Positions 17,914 to 27,209 of a DNA stretch of 64,000 nucleotides are shown here, one piece after another. The position numbers and the translations under genes were made by a program. The first letter of the stretch is position 1. Each line of letters opens with the position of its first letter. The stretch comes from Candidatus Zixiibacteriota bacterium (GTDB taxonomy: Bacteria; Zixibacteria; MSB-5A5; GN15; FEB-12): assembly GCA_020346225.1 (NCBI GenBank), contig CP070777.1, forward strand, positions 2,830,703 to 2,894,702. The letters run 5' to 3'. The notes under the pieces are model-generated. The model saw only the letters and a program-made list of their open reading frames with translations, did not search any database and had not been told where the DNA came from.

Positions 17914-18861
17914 ATGGTTGGAAAATCAGCAGTTAGCCCCAATATCCCCCGCTCGACGGTGCGCGAGGCCTTGGGCCCGAAGGTTCAGTTCGACCGGCCT
18001 CTGGCGCCCCTGACAAGTTATCGGACCGGCGGCCCGGCAAAGTACTTCATCCCGGCCGGTACGCCCGAGGAGCTGACCGCCGCCGTCACCGCCGCTAACC
18101 GCCTCAGGATTCCCTTCTTCATAATCGGCGGCGGATCCAACCTGCTTGTTTCCGACCGTGGCTATGACGGGCTGATTATAAGAGTCGAAATCAGGGGCAT
18201 GAACCTCGTCGATGAGACCGTCGTAACCTGCGGCGCCGGTGAAGACTTGATGGCCCTGGTAAACTTTGCCGCCGAATGCTCTCTCACCGGCCTTGAGTTC
18301 GCGGCCGGTATCTGGGGTACCGTCGGCGGTGCTCTTTACGGCAACGCCGGTGCCTATGGCGGCGAAATGAAAGATATTGTCCGCCGTGTCACCCTGGTGG
18401 ATAGCGCGGGGTACGGGAAAACTGTCGACAACGAATATTGCCGCTTCGGTTATCGTGACTCCTGCTTCAAGGTAACCGGCGATATCATCATTGAAGCCAC
18501 CTTTCAGCTCAGGAAAGGAGACAAGGTCGCGATAGGAAGCCGGGTCGACGAAATCCTGGCGTTGCGGGCGCGCCGGCACCCCGGCGAGGGGAATTCCGCG
18601 GGCTGCTTCTTCAAGAACATCCCCGACCCCGACCAGGAGCACGGCAAGTTGCCGGCCGGGCGTCTGCTTGAAGAGGCCGGTGTGAAAGGCCTTTCCGTCG
18701 GCGGCGCCGCCGTTTATCCGGATCATGCCAACATCATCGTCAACACCGGCCATGCCACCTCGAAAGATATCCGCGACCTTGCCGATATTATGAAAGAGAA
18801 AGTACGCGAGAAATTCGCTATTCTGCTCGAGGAAGAAGTTATTCAGCTGGGTGAATTTTGA
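17914..18861 (+). CDS. murB: UDP-N-acetylenolpyruvoylglucosamine reductase MurB
   Basis: A protein of about 315 aa with the MurB FAD-binding motif FFIIGGGSNLLVSDRGYDGL near residues 70-89 and the second flavin/substrate segment FAAGIWGTVGGALYGNAGAY. The substrate-binding part contains GNSAGCFFKN, with the conserved serine that protonates the enolpyruvyl product. It reduces UDP-GlcNAc-enolpyruvate to UDP-MurNAc with NADPH, the second step of peptidoglycan precursor synthesis. ATG 17914 is preferred; an in-frame TTG at 17905 is possible. The gene is isolated from other mur genes, between DUF1844 and the SprA homologue. Confidence 0.95.
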   Translation: MVGKSAVSPNIPRSTVREALGPKVQFDRPLAPLTSYRTGGPAKYFIPAGTPEELTAAVTAANRLRIPFFIIGGGSNLLVSDRGYDGLIIRVEIRGMNLVDETVVTCGAGEDLMALVNFAAECSLTGLEFAAGIWGTVGGALYGNAGAYGGEMKDIVRRVTLVDSAGYGKTVDNEYCRFGYRDSCFKVTGDIIIEATFQLRKGDKVAIGSRVDEILALRARRHPGEGNSAGCFFKNIPDPDQEHGKLPAGRLLEEAGVKGLSVGGAAVYPDHANIIVNTGHATSKDIRDLADIMKEKVREKFAILLEEEVIQLGEF

Positions 18862-18888
18862 CGTCGAAAGGAGGCACTATCGTATAAT
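18858..18888 (+). promoter_or_regulatory. Putative promoter of the sprA homologue
   Basis: TTGACG at 18858-18863 overlaps the murB stop; a consensus TATAAT lies at 18883-18888 with a long 19-nt spacer. Predicted +1 is about 18895. The -10 is the best consensus match in the window. Confidence 0.5.
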
Positions 18889-18920
18889 TCTATAAAGAGT
18901 TAAGTTAACACCTGGATTTT

Positions 18921-21900
18921 TTGGTTGTGAACTCTTTCCGAAGCAGAATACGTGTTCTCGTCATCTCGCTGCTGACGCTGGCCTTGGCGCCGTCCGCCAT
19001 CGGTCAGATCGGCTTTCAGGCCGGTCTGGCTGCACCGTCCGGTCAGGTCACCTCCTACAAGGACGCTTTTGAGCAATTCTCCGTCGCTCGCTACCCCCGC
19101 TCGAAAATTATCCTGTCCGACCGCATGGCTTACACCGTCCTGTCCAATTACTCCAATTTCGAGGAAGGCTCGATCAGGCTGACCTACGAGTTCTACAACC
19201 GGAAAGGACACATCGCCGGTCTCGTTCCCGTTTCGGTTGATGCCCGCAGCTATTACGACTATCGCATCAACGAGTGGGTCCGGCGCGCCTTGCTCGAAGG
19301 CGCCTACCGAATCCTCAACGATCCCGGACGACGTGGTCGCGGCGGCCTCGCCTTCAGGGTCGGGCTGCCCAAAAGATTCGACCGCATCTTCGGCGAGGGC
19401 GGGGCCGGACTGAAGGTGGCCGGTTTCCGCAGAATCACCTTTGCCGGACGTTCCCAGTGGACCGATGCCGCCGAATCGGAAACTTACCGGCAGAACAAGT
19501 TCCCGTCGCTTCGCATGGAACAGATCTCGCGCTTTGAGATCACCGGTACCATCGGCTCCAAGATTTCGGTTAAGGTCTCACAGGACAGCCAGACCGACAT
19601 TCCCCTCGCCAACCGTATCCAGATTCGGTACAAGGGCGACGATGACGACATCCTCAGGGCGATCGAGGCCGGCAACACGACCCTGTCGCTTCCCAATACG
19701 CAGTTCGTGGGCTATTCCTCGCGAATCCAGGGGCTCTTCGGCATCAAGACTGAAGCTCAAATCGGACAGCTCAACCTCACCGCCATCGCCTCTCAGGAAA
19801 AAGGCTCCACCGAACGCTCCTCGTTTACCGCCACCGGTGAGGAGAACGCCGAGTACGTTCGCGATTACGAATACCTCGAGCGCCGCGTCTTTGACCTCGG
19901 TCTGCCCGGAGAACTGGAGCGTGATGACGAGATCATCGAACTGTACGTGTACGAAACCGACGATCCGTACCGGCCCAGCCCCGATGCCGTTGAGGCCAAT
20001 GTCTGGGTCGACCCGGACAATCCGGGCACCTACCCCGGCGAGGATGTCGAAAGCAGCGGCAACCACGAGGTCGTACAGATACCGGTGGAGCAGTACGATT
20101 TCTTTGACGATAAAGACCGCAATCTGCACTACGTGGTATTCAGCCGCTCACGCGACAGGGACAAGAACCTGGGGTATTACATGAAGGTGCTTCGGGGCAG
20201 CGACACCGTGGAATTCGGCAACATCTCCAACCCCAGCCTCCTTGAGCTCAAGCTTCTCGCCCTGCCGACTCAGAAGGCCACGCCCGACCTCAAGACGTGG
20301 GACCTTATGTGGCGCAACTGCTACTCCATTCCCCAGGGAATTTCGATCGATGACATCAATATCAAGGTTTACCGGGGACTGGATGGCACCGAGATGAACC
20401 CGGCCAACAAGGATTACCAGGAAACCGACGAGGGGACCACCTTCTACATGGAGATACTCGGTCTCGATCAGCGCAACACGGCCGATATGGTGATACCGGA
20501 CGGTCTTCTCGACGGCTACCAGGACGTTTTCCGCCCCGAATGGGGCCTGCTCATGTTCCCGAACCGTCGCCCCTTCGATACGGACACGACCTATACCGAT
20601 GCCAACGGCATCTCCACGCCCCAGCTTGCCGTCACGGTACCCAACATCTACGAATATGAATCGCCGGCCAGGAAAACCGAGAAGAGTGAGTACTACCTGA
20701 AAATCATCACGAAAACGCGCAGCACCAAGATAAAGCTCAACCGTGCCAATATCATCGAGGGATCCGAGACGATCAAAATCAACGGCCGCACCCTCGCCCG
20801 CGGCACCGATTACCAGATCAACTACGACATCGGCCAGATCACCCTTCTCACTGAAGAAGCGGCCGACCCCAACTCCGAAATCAGTATCGACTATGAGTAC
20901 GCTCCTTTCTTCGCCGTCCAGAAGAAGACCCTCTTCGGGGCCAGGGCCGAATACGAATGGAGCAAGGATTTCAGGTTCGGCTCGACCGTTCTGTACAAGT
21001 CCGACAAAACCCAGGAGCGCAAACCCAAGGTGGGCCAGGAAACGGCCCGCATGACCGTTCTCGATGCCGACATGAGCCTGAAGCTGCACCCCAATTTTCT
21101 CACCAAGGTGGTTGACGCGCTGCCCTTCGTCGAAACCGAAACGAGTTCCAATATCGGCGTTGTGGCCGAAGTGGCCCAGTCGCACCCTAATCCCAATATC
21201 AACGATGTCGCCTACGTGGACGATTTCGAATCGGCCCAGGATCGCCTCTCTCTGGGTACCTCGCGCACCCGCTGGACGGAAGCGGCGCCGCCTTTCCCGG
21301 CGGCCAGTCAGGCCTTTCAGCGCGGTAAGATGCTCTGGCACACACCGCGCGAACTGCGCCGTGTCGAGGAAGTGTACGACCGCGAGGTCGCCGCCGGTGA
21401 GGGCTCCATCCGCACCCTCCGGCTCATCTACCGACCCAGCGCCTTCTTGGGAGATGGTGACGGCGTCTCGGAGAGCTGGGCGGGTATTATGCGGTATTTC
21501 GGCGCCTCGGTCGATGCCAAACGGGCGCAACTCTTTGAGGTGCGCCTGAAAGTCTATGACAGCATAGGCGCCAAACTGCACTTCGACTTCGGCCGCATCA
21601 ACGAGGACGTTAACAGCGACGGGTTCGCTTTTACTGAAGATATTAACGATAACAAAGCTGTGGATGAAAGCGAGGACGTCGGTCTCGACGGCCTCCCCGA
21701 CGAACAGGAACCCGGCTATGACCCCGTGACCAACCCCGATCCCAGCGGCGACAACTGGTTTTTCCAGGGAGAAGGCGATTGCCCGGTGCCCGGCGGCTGC
21801 GGTCAGATTGACTGGGAAAGCGACGAGTGGTTCTACGAGTACCTTAACGGCACCGAAGGTAACCGTCGCGACCCCGGGGTGACCGGCCTGCCCGATCAGG

Positions 21901-24854
21901 AGGCCCTGTCGCGGGGTCTCGGCTTCGAAACCGTTGACGCCTATTTCTCCTTTGTCCTCGACCTCACCAACAACCCCGACTCCTTCCGGGTCGAAAACTC
22001 CGAGAAAAACGGCTGGGTCACCTATCGCATCCCCATCCGCGATTCGCTGGCCGTCGATGACTTCGTCACTTCCTCGGCCGTTCTTCGCCCGTCCTGGGAC
22101 AAGATTACTCACGTTCGCATCTGGTTTGAATCCGATCCGGCCCAGTCCGACCCCGACACGGTCGAGATCGCCGACTGGTATTTCGTCCAGTCCAACTGGC
22201 AGGATTCGGTGATATTCGGCCCCGACTCCGCCAGCAGCTATACCCGCTTCGTCGTGGCCGAAGTGAGCGACGATGAAAACGTCAACTTCGTGCCGCCGCC
22301 GGGGGTCGAGGCCTACCGCGATCCGACCACCAACATCACCGAGGCGCAGCGCGCCCTGCTTCTGGATTTTGAGGACCTCCACCACGGCGACTCCTGCCTG
22401 GCCACCAAGGACCTCCTCACCGTCGACCGCTACTCCGGCTATCGCCGCATGGAGATGTACGTTCACGGCGACTATGCCGACCCGACCGATGAAGGCAATA
22501 TCAAGTTCTTCTTCCGCATCGGGCAGGACGCTGCCAACTACTACGAGTACTATACCGACATTTATCAGGGCTGGGACGAACGGAATTACATCAATATTGA
22601 CTTCAATGAAATCACCGCCTTGAAGGACAGCGCCCAGAAGGCCCAGAAAACCGGTTTCGAGGTCGATGTTGACGACGGTGTGCGCTATCGCGTCTTCGGT
22701 AATCCCGATGTCAACAAGGTTCGCTATTTTGCCTCCGGGCTGATCAATAACCATCCCGACAGCACCCGTGACATCACCGGCCAGGTGTGGGTCGATGAGT
22801 TGCGTGTGACCGAGGTCCGCAAGGACGTCGGCACCGCCGGCCGCGTCACCCTCACCGGCAATTTGGCCGACCTGTTCAATTACAGCCTGTCCTTCGAATC
22901 AAGGGACCCTTATTTCCGCGGTCTGTCGGCGGCCACCCGGGGCGGTTCCACCGACAACCTCGGCAGCGGCGAAACCAGAACCGTCTATGGCTTCCGCGTG
23001 ACGATGAATATGAGCAAGTTCCTGCCTCGCTCGTGGGGCGCCGCTCTGCCCGTTACCTTCTCCTATGACAAGGCCATCCGAACGCCGCTCCTGCGCGCCA
23101 ACTCCGATATCGTGCTGCCCGACGATATTCGTCAGCAGGAGCAATCCGTCAACGAGTCCCGCGGCTTCTCCGTCAACTCTTCCTTCAACCGGAAAGGACG
23201 CAACCCTGTCTTCAATATCCTGCTGAATCGGGTCCGGTCGTCCTTCTCTTACCGTCGCTTCACCCAGCGCTCCGTCACCACGCCGTACAGCTTCGGTGAA
23301 AGCTACAATGTCCGCTCTAATTTCGACTTCTCCGTCAGCAAGGTGCCAACCCTGCCCATCTTCTTCTGGACGAAACCGATTCCGGTGCTTAAGAAAACTT
23401 CCGGCTCGACCCTCGGGCTGTATCCGGAGAAGTGGACCGCCTCGGCTAATTTCAACCGCAGCCTTTCCGTCAGTGACGACATCAATTTTAACCGACGTTC
23501 TTCCAACCAGCGCAATTTCGACGGCCGGATGGATATGACCTATCGCGTTTTTGAAAACCTCAAGGCCATTCTCTCCTACTCCACCAATCGTGACCTGAGC
23601 GATCCCGACCTGGTGAGAATATCGCTCAAGGACCCCAAGCTGGGTCTGGAGAAGAACTTCGCCCAGAACGTCAGCGTCACCTACAACCCGCACCTCATCA
23701 GTATCTTCCGGATGGGCTTCTCGTACAAGGCAAACTACTCCGATATGTGGCTGCGCCAGTACCGCGCCCGCAGTTCCGTTCTGACCCGGAGCGCCGGTGT
23801 CAGCGGCCAGTTTGATCACACCAAGCTCCTCCGCAAACGTACCACCCGGCGCGGCTCCCGGCGGCGCGGGGCGGACCAGCAGCGACCAGTCTATGCTCCC
23901 GTGCTCGACGCCCTCAATACGCTCGGCTCCTGGATCGAGCCGCTCAATTACTCCTACACCGAATCGTACAGCAACTCCCTGCCCGGAATGGCCTTGCGGC
24001 CCAGCCTGGCCTATCGGTTCGGACTCAGGGATGAAGCCGAAGTCGCTTCCGTCGAGGATGTCGTCGGCACCCGGACCACCAAGGAAAGCGTCCGTTACGA
24101 ACTCATCTCCGGTTTCAACCTGTTCGGCGGAATCGGCACCCGCGTCAAGTTCGCCGAGTCGGTCGGCAAGGACCTGTATCGACAGGGCGCGCGGAGCGAG
24201 GACAAATCGACCATCTGGCCCGATCTCACCATTCGCATACAGCAATTCAAGACCTTCCCGGTCTTCAAGAACGTTCTGAACAAGTTCATTGATATCTTCG
24301 CCCCGCGCACCGGCTACTCGCGGCAAAGCCGCGAATCGAGAAACCTCGACACCGGTATCCTTACCTCGAGCAGCGTCGACAAAGATTTCCGACCCCTCCT
24401 CCAAGTGAGTTTCCGGCTCATTCGGTCCCTGTCGTTGACCGTCGCTTATACCGTCGCCAAGGGCGAGCGGAAATCTTATAACCTCGACACCGGTGAAATC
24501 CAGTCCGAAACGCACAAAACCAAAAAGACCCTCGCCTTCACCTCAAAGTACTCGTTCACCTCGCCCAAGGGCATCTCCGTCCCCTTCTTCGGCCGCATGA
24601 AATTCAAATCTACGGTGGACATCGAGGCCTCCGTTCGCATGAATTCGGACGTCTCCGAAACCTCCCAGGCCGGCGGGCCTTTCGTCATTCAGACCGACAA
24701 ATCCGATTTCATGTTCACTCCTGTTATTTCGTATACCTTCAGTCAGGCGGTCAAGGGCGGCCTCACCCTGCGATGGCAGGACGTCAACGACAACCACCGC
24801 GGCCGCAAGAATCACACCCGCGAAGTGCAGATCTGGACCGAGATCAGCTTCTGA
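18921..24854 (+). CDS. sprA: SprA homologue, giant outer-membrane translocon protein (type IX secretion)
   Basis: A 1977-aa secreted protein with a signal peptide (residues about 1-29, ending SAIGQ). SprA-type repeats include EGSETIKINGRTLARGTDYQ near residue 615 followed by ITLLTEEA, and the signature VAYVDDFESAQDRLSLGTSR near residue 763. An Asp-rich stretch (residues about 890-945, e.g. NEDVNSDGFAFTEDINDNKA) resembles calcium-binding loops. The C-terminal half is alternating beta-barrel sequence and ends in Phe, as outer-membrane proteins do. In Bacteroidota, SprA is the 36-strand outer-membrane pore of type IX secretion. This version is shorter than the roughly 2400-aa Flavobacterium protein. 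Start is uncertain: TTG 18921 or GTG 18927, neither with a ribosome site. Confidence 0.88.
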   Translation: MVVNSFRSRIRVLVISLLTLALAPSAIGQIGFQAGLAAPSGQVTSYKDAFEQFSVARYPRSKIILSDRMAYTVLSNYSNFEEGSIRLTYEFYNRKGHIAGLVPVSVDARSYYDYRINEWVRRALLEGAYRILNDPGRRGRGGLAFRVGLPKRFDRIFGEGGAGLKVAGFRRITFAGRSQWTDAAESETYRQNKFPSLRMEQISRFEITGTIGSKISVKVSQDSQTDIPLANRIQIRYKGDDDDILRAIEAGNTTLSLPNTQFVGYSSRIQGLFGIKTEAQIGQLNLTAIASQEKGSTERSSFTATGEENAEYVRDYEYLERRVFDLGLPGELERDDEIIELYVYETDDPYRPSPDAVEANVWVDPDNPGTYPGEDVESSGNHEVVQIPVEQYDFFDDKDRNLHYVVFSRSRDRDKNLGYYMKVLRGSDTVEFGNISNPSLLELKLLALPTQKATPDLKTWDLMWRNCYSIPQGISIDDINIKVYRGLDGTEMNPANKDYQETDEGTTFYMEILGLDQRNTADMVIPDGLLDGYQDVFRPEWGLLMFPNRRPFDTDTTYTDANGISTPQLAVTVPNIYEYESPARKTEKSEYYLKIITKTRSTKIKLNRANIIEGSETIKINGRTLARGTDYQINYDIGQITLLTEEAADPNSEISIDYEYAPFFAVQKKTLFGARAEYEWSKDFRFGSTVLYKSDKTQERKPKVGQETARMTVLDADMSLKLHPNFLTKVVDALPFVETETSSNIGVVAEVAQSHPNPNINDVAYVDDFESAQDRLSLGTSRTRWTEAAPPFPAASQAFQRGKMLWHTPRELRRVEEVYDREVAAGEGSIRTLRLIYRPSAFLGDGDGVSESWAGIMRYFGASVDAKRAQLFEVRLKVYDSIGAKLHFDFGRINEDVNSDGFAFTEDINDNKAVDESEDVGLDGLPDEQEPGYDPVTNPDPSGDNWFFQGEGDCPVPGGCGQIDWESDEWFYEYLNGTEGNRRDPGVTGLPDQEALSRGLGFETVDAYFSFVLDLTNNPDSFRVENSEKNGWVTYRIPIRDSLAVDDFVTSSAVLRPSWDKITHVRIWFESDPAQSDPDTVEIADWYFVQSNWQDSVIFGPDSASSYTRFVVAEVSDDENVNFVPPPGVEAYRDPTTNITEAQRALLLDFEDLHHGDSCLATKDLLTVDRYSGYRRMEMYVHGDYADPTDEGNIKFFFRIGQDAANYYEYYTDIYQGWDERNYINIDFNEITALKDSAQKAQKTGFEVDVDDGVRYRVFGNPDVNKVRYFASGLINNHPDSTRDITGQVWVDELRVTEVRKDVGTAGRVTLTGNLADLFNYSLSFESRDPYFRGLSAATRGGSTDNLGSGETRTVYGFRVTMNMSKFLPRSWGAALPVTFSYDKAIRTPLLRANSDIVLPDDIRQQEQSVNESRGFSVNSSFNRKGRNPVFNILLNRVRSSFSYRRFTQRSVTTPYSFGESYNVRSNFDFSVSKVPTLPIFFWTKPIPVLKKTSGSTLGLYPEKWTASANFNRSLSVSDDINFNRRSSNQRNFDGRMDMTYRVFENLKAILSYSTNRDLSDPDLVRISLKDPKLGLEKNFAQNVSVTYNPHLISIFRMGFSYKANYSDMWLRQYRARSSVLTRSAGVSGQFDHTKLLRKRTTRRGSRRRGADQQRPVYAPVLDALNTLGSWIEPLNYSYTESYSNSLPGMALRPSLAYRFGLRDEAEVASVEDVVGTRTTKESVRYELISGFNLFGGIGTRVKFAESVGKDLYRQGARSEDKSTIWPDLTIRIQQFKTFPVFKNVLNKFIDIFAPRTGYSRQSRESRNLDTGILTSSSVDKDFRPLLQVSFRLIRSLSLTVAYTVAKGERKSYNLDTGEIQSETHKTKKTLAFTSKYSFTSPKGISVPFFGRMKFKSTVDIEASVRMNSDVSETSQAGGPFVIQTDKSDFMFTPVISYTFSQAVKGGLTLRWQDVNDNHRGRKNHTREVQIWTEISF

Positions 24855-24863
24855 TATTTTCGG

Positions 24864-24891
24864 TTGACTTGACTCGCCCTTTCGGTCTAAT
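24864..24891 (+). promoter_or_regulatory. Putative promoter of the M28 gene
   Basis: TTGACT at 24864-24869, a 16-nt spacer and TCTAAT at 24886-24891. Predicted +1 is 24898, one base before the ATG at 24899, so the mRNA would be essentially leaderless. There is no ribosome-binding sequence. Confidence 0.5.
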
Positions 24892-24898
24892 TAACCGC

Positions 24899-25837
24899 AT
24901 GCGGTCGTCTCCTGCCTCATTCGTTATCCTTATCCTTGTTGGCTCTTGCGTTTGCTGCGGACAGGCGCCCCGCGTTCAGCCGCCGCTTTTCGACGGTAAC
25001 CGGGCCTTTACCTACCTGCGCACCCAGGTAGAGTTCGGTCCCCGCGTGCCCGGTTCCGACGCTTCCGCCCGCTGCCGCGATTATATCTATGACCACTTCC
25101 GCGGCCTCGGTCTGGTCGTTGATTCGCAGGTCTTCGTCTTTCGTGACCCCTATTCCGACGCCGATGTTCGCATGGTCAACGTTGTTGGCTCATATGACCC
25201 CGCCAATGTATCCGCGGCCGCCCGCATCGTGCTCATGGCCCACTATGACAGCCGTCCCCGGGCCGAATATGCCCGCGACCCGAACCTGGCCGGTGAACCG
25301 ATCGACGGCGCCAATGACGGCGCCTCCGGCACCGCGGTGCTGATGGAAATGGCCAACCTCATCGCCCGGGACGCCCCGCCCGGCGCGGTCGATCTGGTGC
25401 TCGTCGATGGAGAGGACTGGGGGGTGACGGGAGACCACGAGCGCTATATGCTCGGCTCCCGGCACTTCGCCCGTCAGGGCATCAGGGGCAAATACCGCTT
25501 CGGCATCGTCGTGGATATGGTCGGCGATATCGACCAGCGCATCCTGCGTGAAGGGTACTCCGAGATCTACGGCAAATCGCTCAATGATATGGTCTGGCGG
25601 TCCGCCCGCGAACTCGGCATCGACGCTTTCTATGATTCCATCGGCGACTCGGTGCTCGACGACCATCTCTCGCTCAATGTCGGCGGTGTGCCCAGCATCA
25701 ACATTATCGATTTCGACTATCCATACTGGCACACCGAATTTGATACTCCCGACAAGTGCTCCGGCCTGTCGCTGGCCAATGTCGGGCGCGTGCTGACCGA
25801 AATAATTTATAACCCGTCGCTATGGCCCGAAAAGTAA
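24899..25837 (+). CDS. M28-family zinc enzyme, glutaminyl-peptide cyclotransferase-like
   Basis: A 312-aa exported protein with a short signal peptide ending at GSCVCCGQ, which may be a lipoprotein signal. The M28 metal ligands appear in order: LMAHYDSRP (His), GANDGASG (bridging Asp), LVDGEDWG (Glu pair), VVDMVGD (Asp) and YWHTEFDTPDK (His). The overall length and single catalytic domain fit glutaminyl cyclases of the M28 fold as well as aminopeptidases. In Bacteroidota such cyclases cap N-terminal Gln of exported proteins. The gene lies directly after the sprA homologue and overlaps selA by 16 nt. Cyclase versus peptidase cannot be settled by eye. Confidence 0.8.
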   Translation: MRSSPASFVILILVGSCVCCGQAPRVQPPLFDGNRAFTYLRTQVEFGPRVPGSDASARCRDYIYDHFRGLGLVVDSQVFVFRDPYSDADVRMVNVVGSYDPANVSAAARIVLMAHYDSRPRAEYARDPNLAGEPIDGANDGASGTAVLMEMANLIARDAPPGAVDLVLVDGEDWGVTGDHERYMLGSRHFARQGIRGKYRFGIVVDMVGDIDQRILREGYSEIYGKSLNDMVWRSARELGIDAFYDSIGDSVLDDHLSLNVGGVPSINIIDFDYPYWHTEFDTPDKCSGLSLANVGRVLTEIIYNPSLWPEK

Positions 25838-27198
25838 TTAAACAACTGCGCGATTTTCCGTCCGTGGAACAGGTCCTGCAACAGCGGCGCCTGGCGTCCG
25901 CTGTGTCGTCCGTTCCGCGACCGCTCGCGGCCGGGATCGTCAAGCAGGTCATCTCGGAATACAAAGAGACCTTCCGAAAAAAAACCGGGCCCGTTACGCA
26001 CGAGGAAATCATGGGGGAGATCACCCGGCGGCTGGCCGCCTGCAAAAGCGGCGAGATCGGTAAAGTCATCAATGCTACCGGTATCGTCGTTCACACCAAC
26101 CTCGGGCGGGCGCCATTATCGGAAGCTCTGTTCGATGCCGTCAGGAAAACCGTCACCGGCTACGGCAACATCGAATTCGATATCCCGACCGGGTCGCGCG
26201 GCCGTCGCGGTCAGGCCTGTGAGAAATACCTCGCCCTGCTGTCCGGTGCCGCGGCCGGCACCGTCGTCAATAATTGCGCCGCCGCCCTGATGATAACTCT
26301 CAACACTCTTGCCAACCGCAGGAAAGTCATCATTTCGCGCGGCGAGCTGGTGCAGATCGGCGGCGGTTTTCGTATCCCCGACATTCTCAAAAAATCCGGG
26401 GCCCGCCTGTGCGAGGTCGGCACCACCAACATCACCACCGTGGCCGACTACGAAAACAGTATCGACCGCGCCACCGGTCTCATTCTCAGGGTGCACCAGA
26501 GCAACTTCATCCAGCGCGGCTTCACCCAGCAGATTGACCTGGCGCCGCTGGTTGCCCTGGGCCGCAAGCACAATTTGCCGGTCGTCAATGACCTCGGCAG
26601 CGGCGTCTTTATTCCCACCCGGCCGCTGTTGGGCTACCGCGAGCCGACCGTCCAGCAGTCCGTCCGTGACGGCGCCGACGTTACCTGTTTTTCGGGTGAC
26701 AAGATGCTCGGCGGCTGTCAGGCCGGGCTGATCGTCGGCTCCACCGAAACCATCGACAGAATCAAGCGCAACCCCCTCTTTCGCACCGTCCGGGTGGACA
26801 AAATCGTTTTCTCGATCCTGGAAAAGATGCTCGGTTATTATCTGGACGGTCGCTGGCAGTCCGAGATCAAGCTCTGGGCGATTCTTGCCGTCACCGAATC
26901 CGAACTCTACCGGCGCGGCAAACAGCTCGTCAAGAACCTGGGTAATCCCTCCGGCCTATCGGTCGAGGCCACCCGCGCCTACGTCGGCGGCGGGGCCCTG
27001 CCCGAAGCCTCCATTCCGTCGGTCGGCATCGTCTTCTCGGCCGCTTACAAAGCCGCCGCTCTTATGAAGAAGCTCCGCGCCATGCCGGTGCCCGTAATCG
27101 GCCGCGTCGAGGACGACCGCCTCGTTCTCGACCTCAAAGCCGTCGACGAAACCGACCTTGTTTACCTTCAGCGAACCATCAAAAAAATCCTGACCTGA
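25822..27198 (+). CDS. selA: L-seryl-tRNA(Sec) selenium transferase SelA
   Basis: A 458-aa fold-type I PLP enzyme. The N-terminal tRNA-binding part begins [12 protein letters not shown], typical of SelA. The catalytic lysine lies in [14 protein letters not shown] at residue 294, and [20 protein letters not shown] and [10 protein letters not shown] are family signatures. It converts Ser-tRNA(Sec) to Sec-tRNA(Sec) with selenophosphate and works as a homodecamer in known cases. The start overlaps the M28 gene; selB follows after 11 nt. The tRNA substrate is encoded at 15.1 kb. selD is not in the window. Confidence 0.96.
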   Translation: MARKVIKQLRDFPSVEQVLQQRRLASAVSSVPRPLAAGIVKQVISEYKETFRKKTGPVTHEEIMGEITRRLAACKSGEIGKVINATGIVVHTNLGRAPLSEALFDAVRKTVTGYGNIEFDIPTGSRGRRGQACEKYLALLSGAAAGTVVNNCAAALMITLNTLANRRKVIISRGELVQIGGGFRIPDILKKSGARLCEVGTTNITTVADYENSIDRATGLILRVHQSNFIQRGFTQQIDLAPLVALGRKHNLPVVNDLGSGVFIPTRPLLGYREPTVQQSVRDGADVTCFSGDKMLGGCQAGLIVGSTETIDRIKRNPLFRTVRVDKIVFSILEKMLGYYLDGRWQSEIKLWAILAVTESELYRRGKQLVKNLGNPSGLSVEATRAYVGGGALPEASIPSVGIVFSAAYKAAALMKKLRAMPVPVIGRVEDDRLVLDLKAVDETDLVYLQRTIKKILT

Positions 27199-27209
27199 GT
27201 CTGCAAGTT

